From: CBDCWA01 sp965223255
GTDB taxonomy: Bacteria > Pseudomonadota > Alphaproteobacteria > Rhizobiales > Hyphomicrobiaceae
Length of the DNA stretch: 64,000 bases
NCBI GenBank assembly: GCA_965223255.1
Contig: CBDCWA010000004.1
Span: 1,922,001-1,986,000 of the forward strand
Direction: 5' to 3'
Shown piece after piece: positions 16,907-25,703 of the stretch (positions are counted from its first letter, which is position 1; each line of letters begins with the position of its first letter). Position numbers and translations under genes: made by a program. Below the pieces are notes generated by a model. That model had not been told where the DNA came from, searched no databases, and saw only the letters and a list, made by a program, of their open reading frames with translations.

Positions 16907-18820
16907 ATGAGCAAAGTCATTGGGATCGACTTGGGCACAACAAACTCTTGCGTCGCTGTAATGGATGGCGGCAAGCCGAAGGTCTTAGAGAATTCGGAAG
17001 GTGCAAATACTACCCCTTCTATCGTCGCTTTTAATGAGGATGGTGAGCAATTGATCGGACTGCCGGCCAAGCGCCAGGCAGTCACCAACCCGAACGGTAC
17101 GTTTTTCGCGATTAAGCGCCTGATCGGCCGCCGTTACGATGACCCGACCGTAGAGAAGGACAAGAGCCTCGTCCCCTACGACATTGTCGAAGGTCCAAAT
17201 GGCGATGCCTGGGTTGAGCTTGACGGCAAAAAGTATTCACCGCAGCAGATTTCAGCCTTCATCCTGCAGAAGATGAAGAAGACGGCCGAAGATAAACTCG
17301 GAGAGGAAATCAGCCAGGCAGTTATCACGGTTCCGGCCTATTTCAATGACGCCCAGCGCCAGGCGACCAAGGACGCCGGCAAGATTGCGGGCCTTGAAGT
17401 TCTACGCATCATCAATGAACCGACCGCAGCCGCGCTCGCCTATGGTCTAGATAAGAAGGGCGCCTCCAAAACGATCGCGGTCTATGATCTTGGCGGCGGC
17501 ACATTTGACATTTCGATCCTTGAAATCGGTGACGGCGTGTTTGAGGTCAAATCCACCAACGGCGACACGTTCCTCGGTGGTGAGGACTTTGACATGGAGC
17601 TTGTCAATTATCTTGCAGACGAATTCAAAAAGGAAAACACCATCGACTTGCGCGGCGACAAATTGGCGTTGCAGCGCCTGAAGGAAGCCGCCGAAAAAGC
17701 GAAGATCGAGCTGTCATCTTCGGCCCAGACAGAACTCAATCTGCCGTTCATCACCGCTGACCAAAGCGGACCGAAACACCTGACGATGAAGCTCACCCGG
17801 GCCAAACTCGAAAGCCTGGTCGAAGGCTTGATTGACCGCACCAAAAAGCCATGTGTGCAAGCGTTGGAAGATGCCGGCCTCAAGGCTGCGGAAATTGACG
17901 AAGTTGTGCTTGTCGGCGGCATGACGCGCATGCCACGCGTGCAACAGGTTGTCCAGGAATTGTTTGGCAAGGAACCGCACCGCGGCGTCAACCCCGACGA
18001 GGTCGTGGCCATCGGTGCCGCCATTCAGGCTGGCGTATTGCAGGGCGACGTCAAAGACGTTTTGCTGTTGGATGTGACGCCACTGTCGCTCGGCATTGAA
18101 ACGCTTGGTGGCGTATTCACCCGCCTGATCGACCGCAACACCACCATCCCGACAAAGAAGAGCCAGGTCTTTTCAACGGCCGAGGATGGCCAGACAGCCG
18201 TGACCATCAAGGTTTATCAGGGCGAACGCGAGATGGCTTCCGATAATAAGTCTCTCGGTCTCTTTAACCTTGAAGGCATTCCGCCGGCACCGCGCGGCAT
18301 GCCACAAATTGAGGTCACCTTCGATATCGACGCAAATGGCATTGTCAATGTTTCGGCCAAGGACAAGCAGACCGGAAAAGAGCAATCAATCCGGATTCAA
18401 GCATCCGGCGGTCTGTCGGACGAAGACATCGACAAGATGGTCAACGAGGCCGAAAGCCATGCGGAAGAAGACAAAAAACGACGCGAGTTGGTCGAGCAAC
18501 GCAACCAGCTTGAAAACCTCGTCCACCAGACAGAAAAGTCACTGAAGGAAAACGAGGAGAAGGTCGCAGCGATCAAGCCCGAAGTCGAGCAGGCTATCAC
18601 GGACGCGAAGGGCGTTCTTGACAGCGAAGACTCTGAGAAGTTGCAGGGCGCGATCCAATCGCTATCCCAGGTAGCGATGAAGATCGGCGAAGCCGTCTAT
18701 GCAGACCAGCAACAAAGTGGCGCTGGTGAAGCCGAAGACGAACAATCCGGTGCCGGTGCCGCTGAAGATGGCAACGTCGTTGATGCAGACTTCGAAGAAG
18801 TCAAAGACGACAAAAAATAA
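16907..18820 (+). CDS. dnaK: Molecular chaperone DnaK (Hsp70)
   Basis: A 637-residue Hsp70. The ATPase domain opens with VIGIDLGTTNSCVAVMDGG and contains VITVPAYFNDAQRQATKDAG, RIINEPTAAALAYGLD, IAVYDLGGGTFDISILEIG and VVLVGGMTRMPRVQ; the peptide-binding domain shows LLDVTPLSLGIETLGG and the acidic C-terminus ends in the DADFEEVKDD motif. All positions fit a functional chaperone. AAAGGA lies 9 bases before the ATG. It is followed by dnaJ, with a perfect hairpin in the gap that may stop or slow transcription and lower dnaJ relative to dnaK. Confidence 0.98.
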   Translation: MSKVIGIDLGTTNSCVAVMDGGKPKVLENSEGANTTPSIVAFNEDGEQLIGLPAKRQAVTNPNGTFFAIKRLIGRRYDDPTVEKDKSLVPYDIVEGPNGDAWVELDGKKYSPQQISAFILQKMKKTAEDKLGEEISQAVITVPAYFNDAQRQATKDAGKIAGLEVLRIINEPTAAALAYGLDKKGASKTIAVYDLGGGTFDISILEIGDGVFEVKSTNGDTFLGGEDFDMELVNYLADEFKKENTIDLRGDKLALQRLKEAAEKAKIELSSSAQTELNLPFITADQSGPKHLTMKLTRAKLESLVEGLIDRTKKPCVQALEDAGLKAAEIDEVVLVGGMTRMPRVQQVVQELFGKEPHRGVNPDEVVAIGAAIQAGVLQGDVKDVLLLDVTPLSLGIETLGGVFTRLIDRNTTIPTKKSQVFSTAEDGQTAVTIKVYQGEREMASDNKSLGLFNLEGIPPAPRGMPQIEVTFDIDANGIVNVSAKDKQTGKEQSIRIQASGGLSDEDIDKMVNEAESHAEEDKKRRELVEQRNQLENLVHQTEKSLKENEEKVAAIKPEVEQAITDAKGVLDSEDSEKLQGAIQSLSQVAMKIGEAVYADQQQSGAGEAEDEQSGAGAAEDGNVVDADFEEVKDDKK

Positions 18821-18838
18821 CCCCGAATGGTCCCAATA

Positions 18839-18861
18839 GCCCCAATCGTTGCGATTGGGGC
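18839..18861 (+). terminator. Perfect hairpin between dnaK and dnaJ
   Basis: GCCCCAATCG (18839-18848), loop TTG, CGATTGGGGC (18852-18861) form a perfect 10-bp stem. No T-run follows, so it is more likely an attenuating or RNA-stabilising structure than a full intrinsic terminator. Confidence 0.6.
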
Positions 18862-18990
18862 ACCCTCCCGGTGGCATAATCGATCTTTTGCCAGTGTTCT
18901 AGAGCTTGCCGGGCCTGGAAAGAGTGACAAATCAATGAAATTCCTGTAGCGCCCAAGAGTGCAAAATTGCCAGGATATCAAGATACCGCG

Positions 18991-20136
18991 ATGGCCAAAC
19001 GCGATTATTATGAAGTGCTCGGCCTGCAACGAAACGCGACTGAGCAAGAACTAAAGTCAGCATTTCGCCGGCTTGCGAAGGAATACCATCCTGACCGCAA
19101 CCAGGATAACGCAGATGCCGAGCGCCACTTCAAAGAAATCAATGAAGCTTATGAAGTCCTGAAGGATCCGCAGAAGCGCGCAGCCTACGATCAATTCGGC
19201 CATGCCGCATTTGATGGTGCAGGAGGCCATCCCGGCAGCGGTGGATTCGGGCCAGATTTCGCTGCGTCCATGTCGGACATTTTCGATGATTTGTTTGGCG
19301 AATTCATGGGCGGACGCCGCGGCCATGGCCGCGACCGGTCTGGCCGCGAACGCGGTGCCGATATCCGTTACAACCTTGGTATCTCCTTAAGCGACGCCTT
19401 CACCGGCAAGACCGCCAAGATTACCGTACCCACAAGCATGGGGTGCGAAACGTGTTCCAGCTCCGGCGCCAAGCCGGGTACGGCACCAACCGCCTGCGGC
19501 TCATGTGCCGGGCGCGGCAAAGTGCGCGCCACCCAAGGCTTTTTCACCATCGAGCGCACCTGCCCAAGTTGCCATGGCCGCGGACAGGTCATTTCAGAGC
19601 CGTGCACCAACTGCGGCGGCAATGGCCGCGTCACCAAAGAGAAGACGCTGTCCGTCAACATTCCACCCGGCGTTGAAGATGGTACCCGTATCCGACTTGC
19701 CGGCGAAGGCGAGACAGGTCTGCGCGGCGGCCAGACCGGCGATCTCTATATCTTTTTGTCGATCGAGCCGCATCAGTTCTTCCAGCGCGACGCCGCCGAT
19801 ATCTGGAGCCGCGTGCCAATCTCCATGGTCACCGCCGCCCTCGGGGGCGAAGTCGAGATCCCCACGGTCGATGGCAAAGTAACCAAGGTCAAGATCCCGG
19901 TTGGCAGTGAAAGCGGGACGCAGCTTCGCTTGAAGAACAAGGGCATGCCGGTCCTTCGCTCGACAGCGCGCGGCGACATGTACGTCCAGCTGGACGTCGA
20001 AACACCCAAGAATTTGACCAGTCGCCAGCGCGAATTGCTCAAGGAGTTCGAGAAGGAAAGTCGCAAGGAAACCAGTCCTGAAAGCGACGGCTTTTTCTCG
20101 CGCGTTAAAGAGTTCTTCGACGGCAAAAGCGGCTGA
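18991..20136 (+). CDS. dnaJ: Chaperone protein DnaJ (Hsp40)
   Basis: A 381-residue DnaJ. The J domain begins MAKRDYYEVLGLQRNA and holds the HPD tripeptide (KEYHPDRNQ), followed by a Gly-rich region and a zinc domain with four CxxC pairs: CETC, CGSC, CPSC and CTNC. The first repeat (CETCSSSGA) departs from the usual CxxCxGxG but keeps its cysteines. The C-terminal substrate domains are seen in VNIPPGVEDGTRIRLAGEGE and DLYIFLSIEPH. Start at ATG 18991 is taken because the J domain begins there; a TTG at 18967 is open but unlikely. Confidence 0.97.
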   Translation: MAKRDYYEVLGLQRNATEQELKSAFRRLAKEYHPDRNQDNADAERHFKEINEAYEVLKDPQKRAAYDQFGHAAFDGAGGHPGSGGFGPDFAASMSDIFDDLFGEFMGGRRGHGRDRSGRERGADIRYNLGISLSDAFTGKTAKITVPTSMGCETCSSSGAKPGTAPTACGSCAGRGKVRATQGFFTIERTCPSCHGRGQVISEPCTNCGGNGRVTKEKTLSVNIPPGVEDGTRIRLAGEGETGLRGGQTGDLYIFLSIEPHQFFQRDAADIWSRVPISMVTAALGGEVEIPTVDGKVTKVKIPVGSESGTQLRLKNKGMPVLRSTARGDMYVQLDVETPKNLTSRQRELLKEFEKESRKETSPESDGFFSRVKEFFDGKSG

Positions 20137-20175
20137 CGGGATTGCACCGGCCGTCCTGCACGACAAGAGCACACA

Positions 20176-20880
20176 ATGACCGACCCCGCCATCCGAAATA
20201 AATTGATTGTTGCACTCGACCTGGCGACGGTTGGTGATGCGCGTGACGTGGTCACCCGCCTCGGCGATCGCGTAACCTATTACAAGATCGGCCTTGAACT
20301 GGTGATGCAGGGTGGCCTCGCCTTCGCCAAGGAACTGAAAGCATCCGGGAAAAGCGTATTTCTTGACATGAAGTTGCTCGACATACCCAACACCGTCGAG
20401 CGCGCTGTTGCCAATGCAGCCGCAATTGGCGTCGATATGCTCACCATCCACGGTCACGACAGCAAGACCTTGGCTGCAGCGGCCAGGGGCAAGACCGACA
20501 GCACCCTTAAACTTCTTGCAGTGACCGTCTTGACGAGCCTGGACGCCGATGATCTGGCCCAACAAGGCACGACAATGTCCCCTGCCGATCTCGTGCTCCA
20601 TCGCGCCAAGCTGGCAGCGGCGGCAGGCTGCGATGGCACTGTGTCCTCGGGCCATGAAGCCGGTTTGATCCGCGGCGCCACCCCAAAAAACTTTCTGATC
20701 GTTACACCGGGCATTCGCCTACCCGGCAGCGATACCGGCGACCAAAGCCGCGTTATGACCCCCGATCGCGCCATTGCTGCCGGCGCCGATTATTTGGTTG
20801 TCGGCCGCCCAATCACAGCCGCCGGCGATCCAGCGGCCTCGGCAGAACAGTTCGTTGAATTGATCGACGCGGCCAGCTGA
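20176..20880 (+). CDS. pyrF: Orotidine-5'-phosphate decarboxylase
   Basis: A 234-residue TIM-barrel enzyme that converts OMP to UMP in pyrimidine synthesis. The N-terminal strand KLIVALDLATVGDA, the catalytic Lys-Asp array in VFLDMKLLDIPNTVERAV, the middle segment LLAVTVLTSLD and the phosphate-binding C-terminus LIVTPGIRLPGSD followed by DYLVVGRPITAAGDP are all present. It starts 40 bases after dnaJ on the same strand and could be read through from it, though a separate promoter cannot be excluded. Confidence 0.96.
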   Translation: MTDPAIRNKLIVALDLATVGDARDVVTRLGDRVTYYKIGLELVMQGGLAFAKELKASGKSVFLDMKLLDIPNTVERAVANAAAIGVDMLTIHGHDSKTLAAAARGKTDSTLKLLAVTVLTSLDADDLAQQGTTMSPADLVLHRAKLAAAAGCDGTVSSGHEAGLIRGATPKNFLIVTPGIRLPGSDTGDQSRVMTPDRAIAAGADYLVVGRPITAAGDPAASAEQFVELIDAAS

Positions 20881-20976
20881 CACCGAGGAAAATTTGCGGC
20901 CATCCCGCGAGTAAGGTGGATCAGCGGTTCGTTCACCATGTGCGGCTGGTTATAAAACGAACGTCTGGTTCAGACA

Positions 20977-21549
20977 CTAGTGCAGCATCAGCCTGAAGTA
21001 GAGCGGCACCCCGACATAGCTGAGCAGGGCAAGCGCCAACAAAAGTCGTACCCCGACACTCTTGAATCGCCACGCCAAAAGACCAATCAAGATCACGGCG
21101 AACGTGCCCTCGAATACCCTCACTATCGCCCCGTGAAAACTATTATCCCAGTACGATAGTGGCGAATGAAACCGCCAGTCGGTAAACGGCCAGAAATGGA
21201 CATGCGCATCAAGCGCGTGCAGCGGTAAATCGCACGCAACATGGAGAAGCGCTGCCCCGCCCAGCACCCAAACAAGAGGCCATGCGCGCCACCAACCGAG
21301 CAGCAAGAGCCCGGCATACAGCGGTGCCGAGTTTGAAATCGCCCCCAGCGTCTGCCACGGCTCCTGCCAATAAAGCTCACGCCACAGCTGGTGCTCTGAA
21401 ACGCCTTTGACGAATCGCCCCCAGCCGAACAGCACAAAGATCGACAAGTCCGGCAGCAGTGCACCGAATATGGCCGCAAGATTGCGCCGGCGGTCGCCGG
21501 GCCGCGCAAAAGCCGCTGCGCCAATCAGGACATGCGTCGGTGTCATCAT
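20977..21549 (-). CDS. YdjM/DUF457-like membrane protein
   Basis: A 190-residue integral membrane protein with about five hydrophobic segments. MTPTHVLIGAAAFARPG at the start, then LLPDLSIFVLFGWG, HVACDLPLHALDAHVHFWPF and FHSPLSYWDNSFHG place conserved His and Asp residues in the pattern of the YdjM (LexA-binding, membrane-associated hydrolase-like) superfamily, which includes metal-dependent hydrolase-like proteins. Catalysis is unproven for most members. AGGAG lies about 9 bases before the ATG. It is convergent with pyrF and divergent from the DUF1330 gene. Confidence 0.75.
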   Translation of the reverse strand: MMTPTHVLIGAAAFARPGDRRRNLAAIFGALLPDLSIFVLFGWGRFVKGVSEHQLWRELYWQEPWQTLGAISNSAPLYAGLLLLGWWRAWPLVWVLGGAALLHVACDLPLHALDAHVHFWPFTDWRFHSPLSYWDNSFHGAIVRVFEGTFAVILIGLLAWRFKSVGVRLLLALALLSYVGVPLYFRLMLH

Positions 21550-21645
21550 TTACCCAACTCCTGGCAGACGCTCGACCGACCGGCAACTGGAAAAACACAG
21601 GCCCTCCCGGTATGCTGCGCCTGCAGGAACAGATAGGAGTGTTTG

Positions 21646-21933
21646 ATGCCTAAAGGATACGTTATCGCCCGCGCTACCGTTACAGATCCCGAAGCCTGGG
21701 CCAAATATGCCGCTGCAAGTGGCGAAGTAATGAAGAAATTTGGTGGTGTTGTGCTGGCCAGGGGCGGCAAGTCCGAAGTTGCAGAAGGCGACGGACGTGC
21801 GCGCAATGTTCTGGTCGAGTTTCCATCTTACGAGCAAGCCCATGCCTACGCTTTTGGCCCGGAATACGCAGAAGCCAAGAAGTTGCGCCGCGGCGCAGGC
21901 GACATCGACATAGTGGTTGTTGAGGGCGCCTAG
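21646..21933 (+). CDS. DUF1330 family protein
   Basis: A 95-residue member of the DUF1330 ferredoxin-like dimer family. The family pattern is clear in KGYVIARATVTDPEAWAKYA, VVLARGGKSEVAEGDGRARN and VLVEFPSYEQAHAYAFGPEY. Members are small alpha/beta-barrel proteins of unknown catalytic role. ATG 21646 is selected because AGGAG lies 6 bases upstream. It sits directly before trmD on the same strand with a short gap, but no functional link is known. Confidence 0.92.
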   Translation: MPKGYVIARATVTDPEAWAKYAAASGEVMKKFGGVVLARGGKSEVAEGDGRARNVLVEFPSYEQAHAYAFGPEYAEAKKLRRGAGDIDIVVVEGA

Positions 21934-21969
21934 GCGCCTTTGGCCAATGCGCAGATGAGGCCGGTCATC

Positions 21970-22719
21970 ATGCCAAGTGGCGACATATCCCCGACAACGG
22001 CGCCATGGCACGCCCGTATCATTACGCTTTATCCGGACATGTTTCCCGGCCCGCTCGCTGCGTCGCTTGCCGGCACAGCCCTGACCGCCGGCAAATGGCT
22101 GCTCGACACGATTGATATGCGCACCTTTGGATTGGGCACACACAAGGCCGTTGACGACCGCCCGGCCGGCGGCGGGCCAGGCATGGTGATTCGCTGCGAT
22201 GTTGCAGCTTCTGCCATTGATCATGCGGCACAATCCACACCAGATCTGCCGCTGATCTACCTCACACCGCGCGGCAAGCCGCTGACGCAAGCGATCGTCT
22301 CACAATTCGCTGCCGGCCCGGGCGTGATCATACTGGCGGGTCGCTTCGAGGGCATTGACCAGCGCGTTATTGACGCCCGGCCAATCCAAGAACTCTCGAT
22401 CGGAGACTACGTTCTAGCAGGCGGAGAACTCGCGGCAATGGTGATGATTGAGGCCTGTGTCCGCCTGTTGCCCGGCGTCGTTGGGTCCGAGGCCTCACTG
22501 CATGAGGAAAGCTTTTCCGATCGCCTCTTGGAATATCCCCAATTTACCAAGCCACGCAATTGGGAAGGCCGAGAGATCCCCGACGTCCTCTTATCCGGTA
22601 ACCACGCCAAGATTGCCGCGTGGCGCAAGGCCCGCGCACTTGAGATCACGCGCCAGCGGCGCCCGGATCTGCTAAATGCAACCGTGCCTAAGGCTGACGA
22701 CGACTGCGATGATGGTTGA
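21970..22719 (+). CDS. trmD: tRNA (guanine(37)-N1)-methyltransferase
   Basis: A 249-residue SPOUT enzyme that makes m1G37 in tRNA and so prevents frameshifting. Hallmarks: IITLYPDMFPGPLAASLAG, FGLGTHKAVDDRPAGGGPGMV, the trefoil-knot SAM site LAGRFEGIDQRVI and SIGDYVLAGGELAAMVMIEA, and the C-terminal EYPQFTKPRNWEGREIPDVLLSGNH (quoted in part). ATG 21970 has GAGG nine bases upstream; ATG 21955 and TTG 21940 are alternatives without ribosome sites. As in most bacteria it precedes rplS. Confidence 0.96.
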   Translation: MPSGDISPTTAPWHARIITLYPDMFPGPLAASLAGTALTAGKWLLDTIDMRTFGLGTHKAVDDRPAGGGPGMVIRCDVAASAIDHAAQSTPDLPLIYLTPRGKPLTQAIVSQFAAGPGVIILAGRFEGIDQRVIDARPIQELSIGDYVLAGGELAAMVMIEACVRLLPGVVGSEASLHEESFSDRLLEYPQFTKPRNWEGREIPDVLLSGNHAKIAAWRKARALEITRQRRPDLLNATVPKADDDCDDG

Positions 22720-22819
22720 GAAACGGCCGATTAGGTGTACATTTTTGGCGCAATTGGCATCGACAAAAAGGGCCGCGTGCGCTAAGACACCGCCTTAATT
22801 TCCCAATAGTGGGCGGCAC

Positions 22820-22855
22820 GAGCTCTGCACGCGTCTCAGACGCGGCGAGCAGCTC
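22820..22855 (+). promoter_or_regulatory. Hairpin in the rplS leader
   Basis: GAGCT (22820-22824) pairs with AGCTC (22851-22855), and CGCGTC (22830-22835) pairs with GACGCG (22839-22844) around a TCA loop. It lies 35 bases before the rplS start and could be a structured leader of the trmD-rplS transcript, but autoregulation is not shown. Confidence 0.4.
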
Positions 22856-22889
22856 CTCTGCCATGGTGTGTAATCAAGGACAATCAACA

Positions 22890-23651
22890 ATGAGCATCAT
22901 AGAGGAGCTCGAAAGAGAGCAGATTTCGGCCATCACCGCCAAGCGGATTATCCCAGAATTTGAGGCCGGTGACACGGTAAAGGTCATCGTTCGCGTGTTC
23001 GAGGATGTTGCCGCCCCGAAGGGCAAAGGCAAGGGCAAAGGCGGCGACGGTGACGAAAAACAAAACTTTCGTCTGCAGGCTTACGAAGGCGTCGTCATCG
23101 CACGTGCCGGTAGCGGCCTGAACGAAAATTTCACCGTTCGCAAGATCTCATACGGCGAAGGTGTCGAGCGGGTCTTCCCCATCTATTCCCCTTACATTGA
23201 GGAAATCGAAGTCTTGCGCCGCGGCCGCGTCCGTCGCGCCAAACTATACTATTTGCGTGGCCGCCGCGGAAAGTCGGCCCGCATTGTGGAACGCTCGGAC
23301 GCGCGTGCCAAACGCTTGAACAACGCCTTCAAGGGATTCCGCAAGCCGAAAGGAACGGCGGAAGATCTGACGCAGATCACTGGCATCAACGAAGACCTGG
23401 CCCAGCTGCTCAAGAAATTCAACGTGCTTCGCTATGATCAAATCGCGGAATTTTCCGACGATGACATTGCCAATCTCGATGACGCGCTGAAACTGAACGG
23501 GCGCATTGAGCGCGAAGACTGGATTGGCCAAGCCCAACGTCTGACAGCAGAGGCCCTCGTTGAAGAGGCGCCGCCGCTAGAAGAAAATGGCGAGACCCCG
23601 GACGACACCGCGAACGCCGAAGAGACTAATCCGGATAACGCCAAGGAATAG
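22890..23651 (+). CDS. rplS: Ribosomal protein L19 with insertion and C-terminal HhH-like extension
   Basis: The first 125 residues are 50S protein L19: SIIEELEREQISAI, FEAGDTVKVIVRVFED, FTVRKISYGEGVERVFPIYSP and VRRAKLYYLRGRRGKSARI. L19 lies at the interface between subunits. Two features are unusual. A Gly/Lys-rich insertion sits at residues 42-58. A C-terminal extension brings the length to 253 residues against about 115-130 normally: residues 157-219 look like a helix-hairpin-helix domain (LTQITGINEDLAQLLKKFNV) and the last 35 residues are acidic. The ATG at 22890 has AAGGA upstream; the frame continues back into trmD but without L19 character. Confidence 0.95.
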   Translation: MSIIEELEREQISAITAKRIIPEFEAGDTVKVIVRVFEDVAAPKGKGKGKGGDGDEKQNFRLQAYEGVVIARAGSGLNENFTVRKISYGEGVERVFPIYSPYIEEIEVLRRGRVRRAKLYYLRGRRGKSARIVERSDARAKRLNNAFKGFRKPKGTAEDLTQITGINEDLAQLLKKFNVLRYDQIAEFSDDDIANLDDALKLNGRIEREDWIGQAQRLTAEALVEEAPPLEENGETPDDTANAEETNPDNAKE

Positions 23652-23679
23652 TCGAAAGCAAACCGTTCATATGATGTCA

Positions 23680-23715
23680 GGAGCGCCTGTGCTATACGGC
23701 GCTCCTTTATTTTTT
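23680..23715 (+). terminator. Intrinsic terminator after rplS
   Basis: GGAGCGCC (23680-23687) pairs perfectly with GGCGCTCC (23698-23705) around a 10-base loop and is followed by TTTATTTTTT. It closes the trmD-rplS transcript. Confidence 0.92.
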
Positions 23716-23865
23716 GGCCTCCCAAGCTTAAAACAGTGAGGCTTGACCGATATCTGCTGCCGGCGGCTTTTCCCCGTTACGGCAGAGAAAGTTGGCTCTA
23801 GCCTCGAAATATGAGCTATGCTGAATTATATCTAAAGAAGTCCATCACAAAAATACGCGGTCCCG

Positions 23866-24684
23866 ATGAGCAATCTCGATTACGGCAACGCCACCACCAA
23901 CGGTGCCAAGATAAAGCTACACGATGCGGACGCCTTCCAGGCCATGATGAAGGCTGGCCAACTTGCCGCTGCCGCTATTGATATGCTTGTCCCCCATGTC
24001 GTACCTGGGGTGACAACCGAAGCCCTCGACGATCTTGTCGTAGAATTCGCATTAGAGCACGGCGCGGTGCCTGCCCCTCTGCATTACCGCGGTTTTCCCA
24101 AGGCGATATGCACCTCGATCAACCATGTCGTCTGCCATGGCATACCGAACGACAAACCGCTGCGCGAAGGCGACATCGTCAACATTGACGTGACCCTGAT
24201 CGTTGATGGCTGGCACGGCGATACCAGCCGCATGTTTTCCGTCGGCAATATTTCCCGGCGGGCGGAGCGGCTGATCAACGTCACGTTTGAGGCCCTCCAG
24301 CGTGGTGTGGCGGCCGCCAAGCCCGGCAATACGACGGGCCACATCGGAGCCGCCATTCAGACATTTGCAGAGGGCGAGCGCTGTAGCGTGGTTCGCGATT
24401 TTTGTGGCCACGGCCTCGGGCGCCAATTTCACGACCGTCCCAACATTCTGCATTACGGCCAACCGGGCGAGGGCGTAAAGCTGGAACCGGGAATGCTTTT
24501 TACCATTGAACCGATGATCAATCTCGGCAAGCCGATGGTCAAAGTCCTATCGGACGGCTGGACAGCCGTGACCCGGGATCGCGAACTGTCAGCTCAGTTC
24601 GAGCATACCATCGGGATTACAGACAGCGGCTGCCAGGTCTTCACCTATTCGCCAGCCGGCTATGACAAACCGCCCTACGCATAG
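23866..24684 (+). CDS. map: Type I methionine aminopeptidase
   Basis: A 272-residue dinuclear-metal peptidase that removes the initiator Met. Metal ligands are seen in VNIDVTLIVDGWHGDTSRMF (two Asp), FCGHGLGRQFH (His), FTIEPMIN (Glu) and SAQFEHTIGITD (Glu). CTSINHVVCHGIPND carries the substrate-binding His. The pita-bread fold is complete and length is normal. The N-terminal 20 residues are not conserved in character, and an internal start cannot be excluded. It overlaps closely with radC downstream (17 bases apart), suggesting one transcript. Confidence 0.96.
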   Translation: MSNLDYGNATTNGAKIKLHDADAFQAMMKAGQLAAAAIDMLVPHVVPGVTTEALDDLVVEFALEHGAVPAPLHYRGFPKAICTSINHVVCHGIPNDKPLREGDIVNIDVTLIVDGWHGDTSRMFSVGNISRRAERLINVTFEALQRGVAAAKPGNTTGHIGAAIQTFAEGERCSVVRDFCGHGLGRQFHDRPNILHYGQPGEGVKLEPGMLFTIEPMINLGKPMVKVLSDGWTAVTRDRELSAQFEHTIGITDSGCQVFTYSPAGYDKPPYA

Positions 24685-24701
24685 CCGGAGTGCCTGACAT
24701 C

Positions 24702-25442
24702 ATGGCCGTACCGGTGGACAAATCCGATCGCGATTCAGCTCCGTCTGGGCAGGCTGAACTTTTCGAAGCCGGCCCCGGTCAGAGCGGCCACCGCGGGCGC
24801 CTGCGCGATCGATTCATGATGGGTGGCGGCGATGCGATGCCGGACTATGAGTTGCTGGAACTTATCCTGTTTCGCGCGATTCCGCGGCGCGACACAAAGG
24901 ATTTGGCCAAACGTCTCATCGACCGCTTTGGATCATTTGCAGAAGCCATCAACGCCCCTGATCACCTATTGGAGGAGGTCTCCGGCGTTGGCCGCCGGGT
25001 TATCGAAGAATTGAAAATCGTGCGCGCCGCAGCACTTCGATTGATGCGCTGCGAGATAATGGACAAGCCGGTCCTTTCGTCCTGGGCGAATGTGCTTGAC
25101 TATTGTCGTGCTGCGATGGCCTTTGAACACCGCGAGCAACTGCGTATTTTGTTTTTGGATAAGAAGAACAAATTGATCGCCGATGAACTCCAGCAGCAAG
25201 GCACGGTTGATCACACACCGGTCTACGTGCGCGAAGTCGTAAAACGCGCCCTTGAACACTCCGCAACCGCGATCATCCTTGTCCACAACCATCCATCGGG
25301 CGACCCAACACCCTCGCGCGCCGACATCGATCTCACCAAATCAATCGTGAGCGCCGCACGCCATCTGGGCGTCACCATTCACGATCACATCATCGTCGGG
25401 AAGCAGGGCCACGCCAGCTTCAAAGCGCTGGGCCTCATTTAA
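24702..25442 (+). CDS. radC: RadC/JAB-domain DNA repair-like protein
   Basis: A 246-residue protein of the UPF0758 family. It has an N-terminal helix-hairpin-helix (LLEEVSGVGRRVIEELKIV) and a C-terminal JAB1/MPN metalloprotease-like domain with the metal motif AIILVHNHPSGDPTPSRADIDL (H-x-H-x(7-10)-S/D, quoted in part) and an upstream Glu (HREQLRILFLD). Despite the name, a direct role in DNA repair is disputed. ATG 24702 is taken instead of GTG 24690 because CGGAG lies at a workable distance. No LexA box precedes it. Confidence 0.92.
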   Translation: MAVPVDKSDRDSAPSGQAELFEAGPGQSGHRGRLRDRFMMGGGDAMPDYELLELILFRAIPRRDTKDLAKRLIDRFGSFAEAINAPDHLLEEVSGVGRRVIEELKIVRAAALRLMRCEIMDKPVLSSWANVLDYCRAAMAFEHREQLRILFLDKKNKLIADELQQQGTVDHTPVYVREVVKRALEHSATAIILVHNHPSGDPTPSRADIDLTKSIVSAARHLGVTIHDHIIVGKQGHASFKALGLI

Positions 25443-25703
25443 ATGTGGTCAATGCGTTCCTATTTACCCTTTCGCTGAGACGAATGCGACTGGGAGGCTT
25501 GACCATGGGCTAGATCATCATGCTTTAAGTAGGAACGCTCACGTGGTTCAGTCCTAAAGCACAAAGACGATCTACCTTAACATGCCGGCAACTTTCTCTA
25601 TTGCCCAGTTTCATTCTGATTCCGTTCAATTTCTGGTTGCCCGGACCTAATCGACGTGACATCCAGCCACAGATAGCTGCCATCAAATTTGGAACGCACC
25701 GCC

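Noticed and set aside
22716..22889. Extended N-terminus for L19
   Set aside because: It overlaps trmD, has no L19 similarity, and a proper start with ribosome site exists at 22890.
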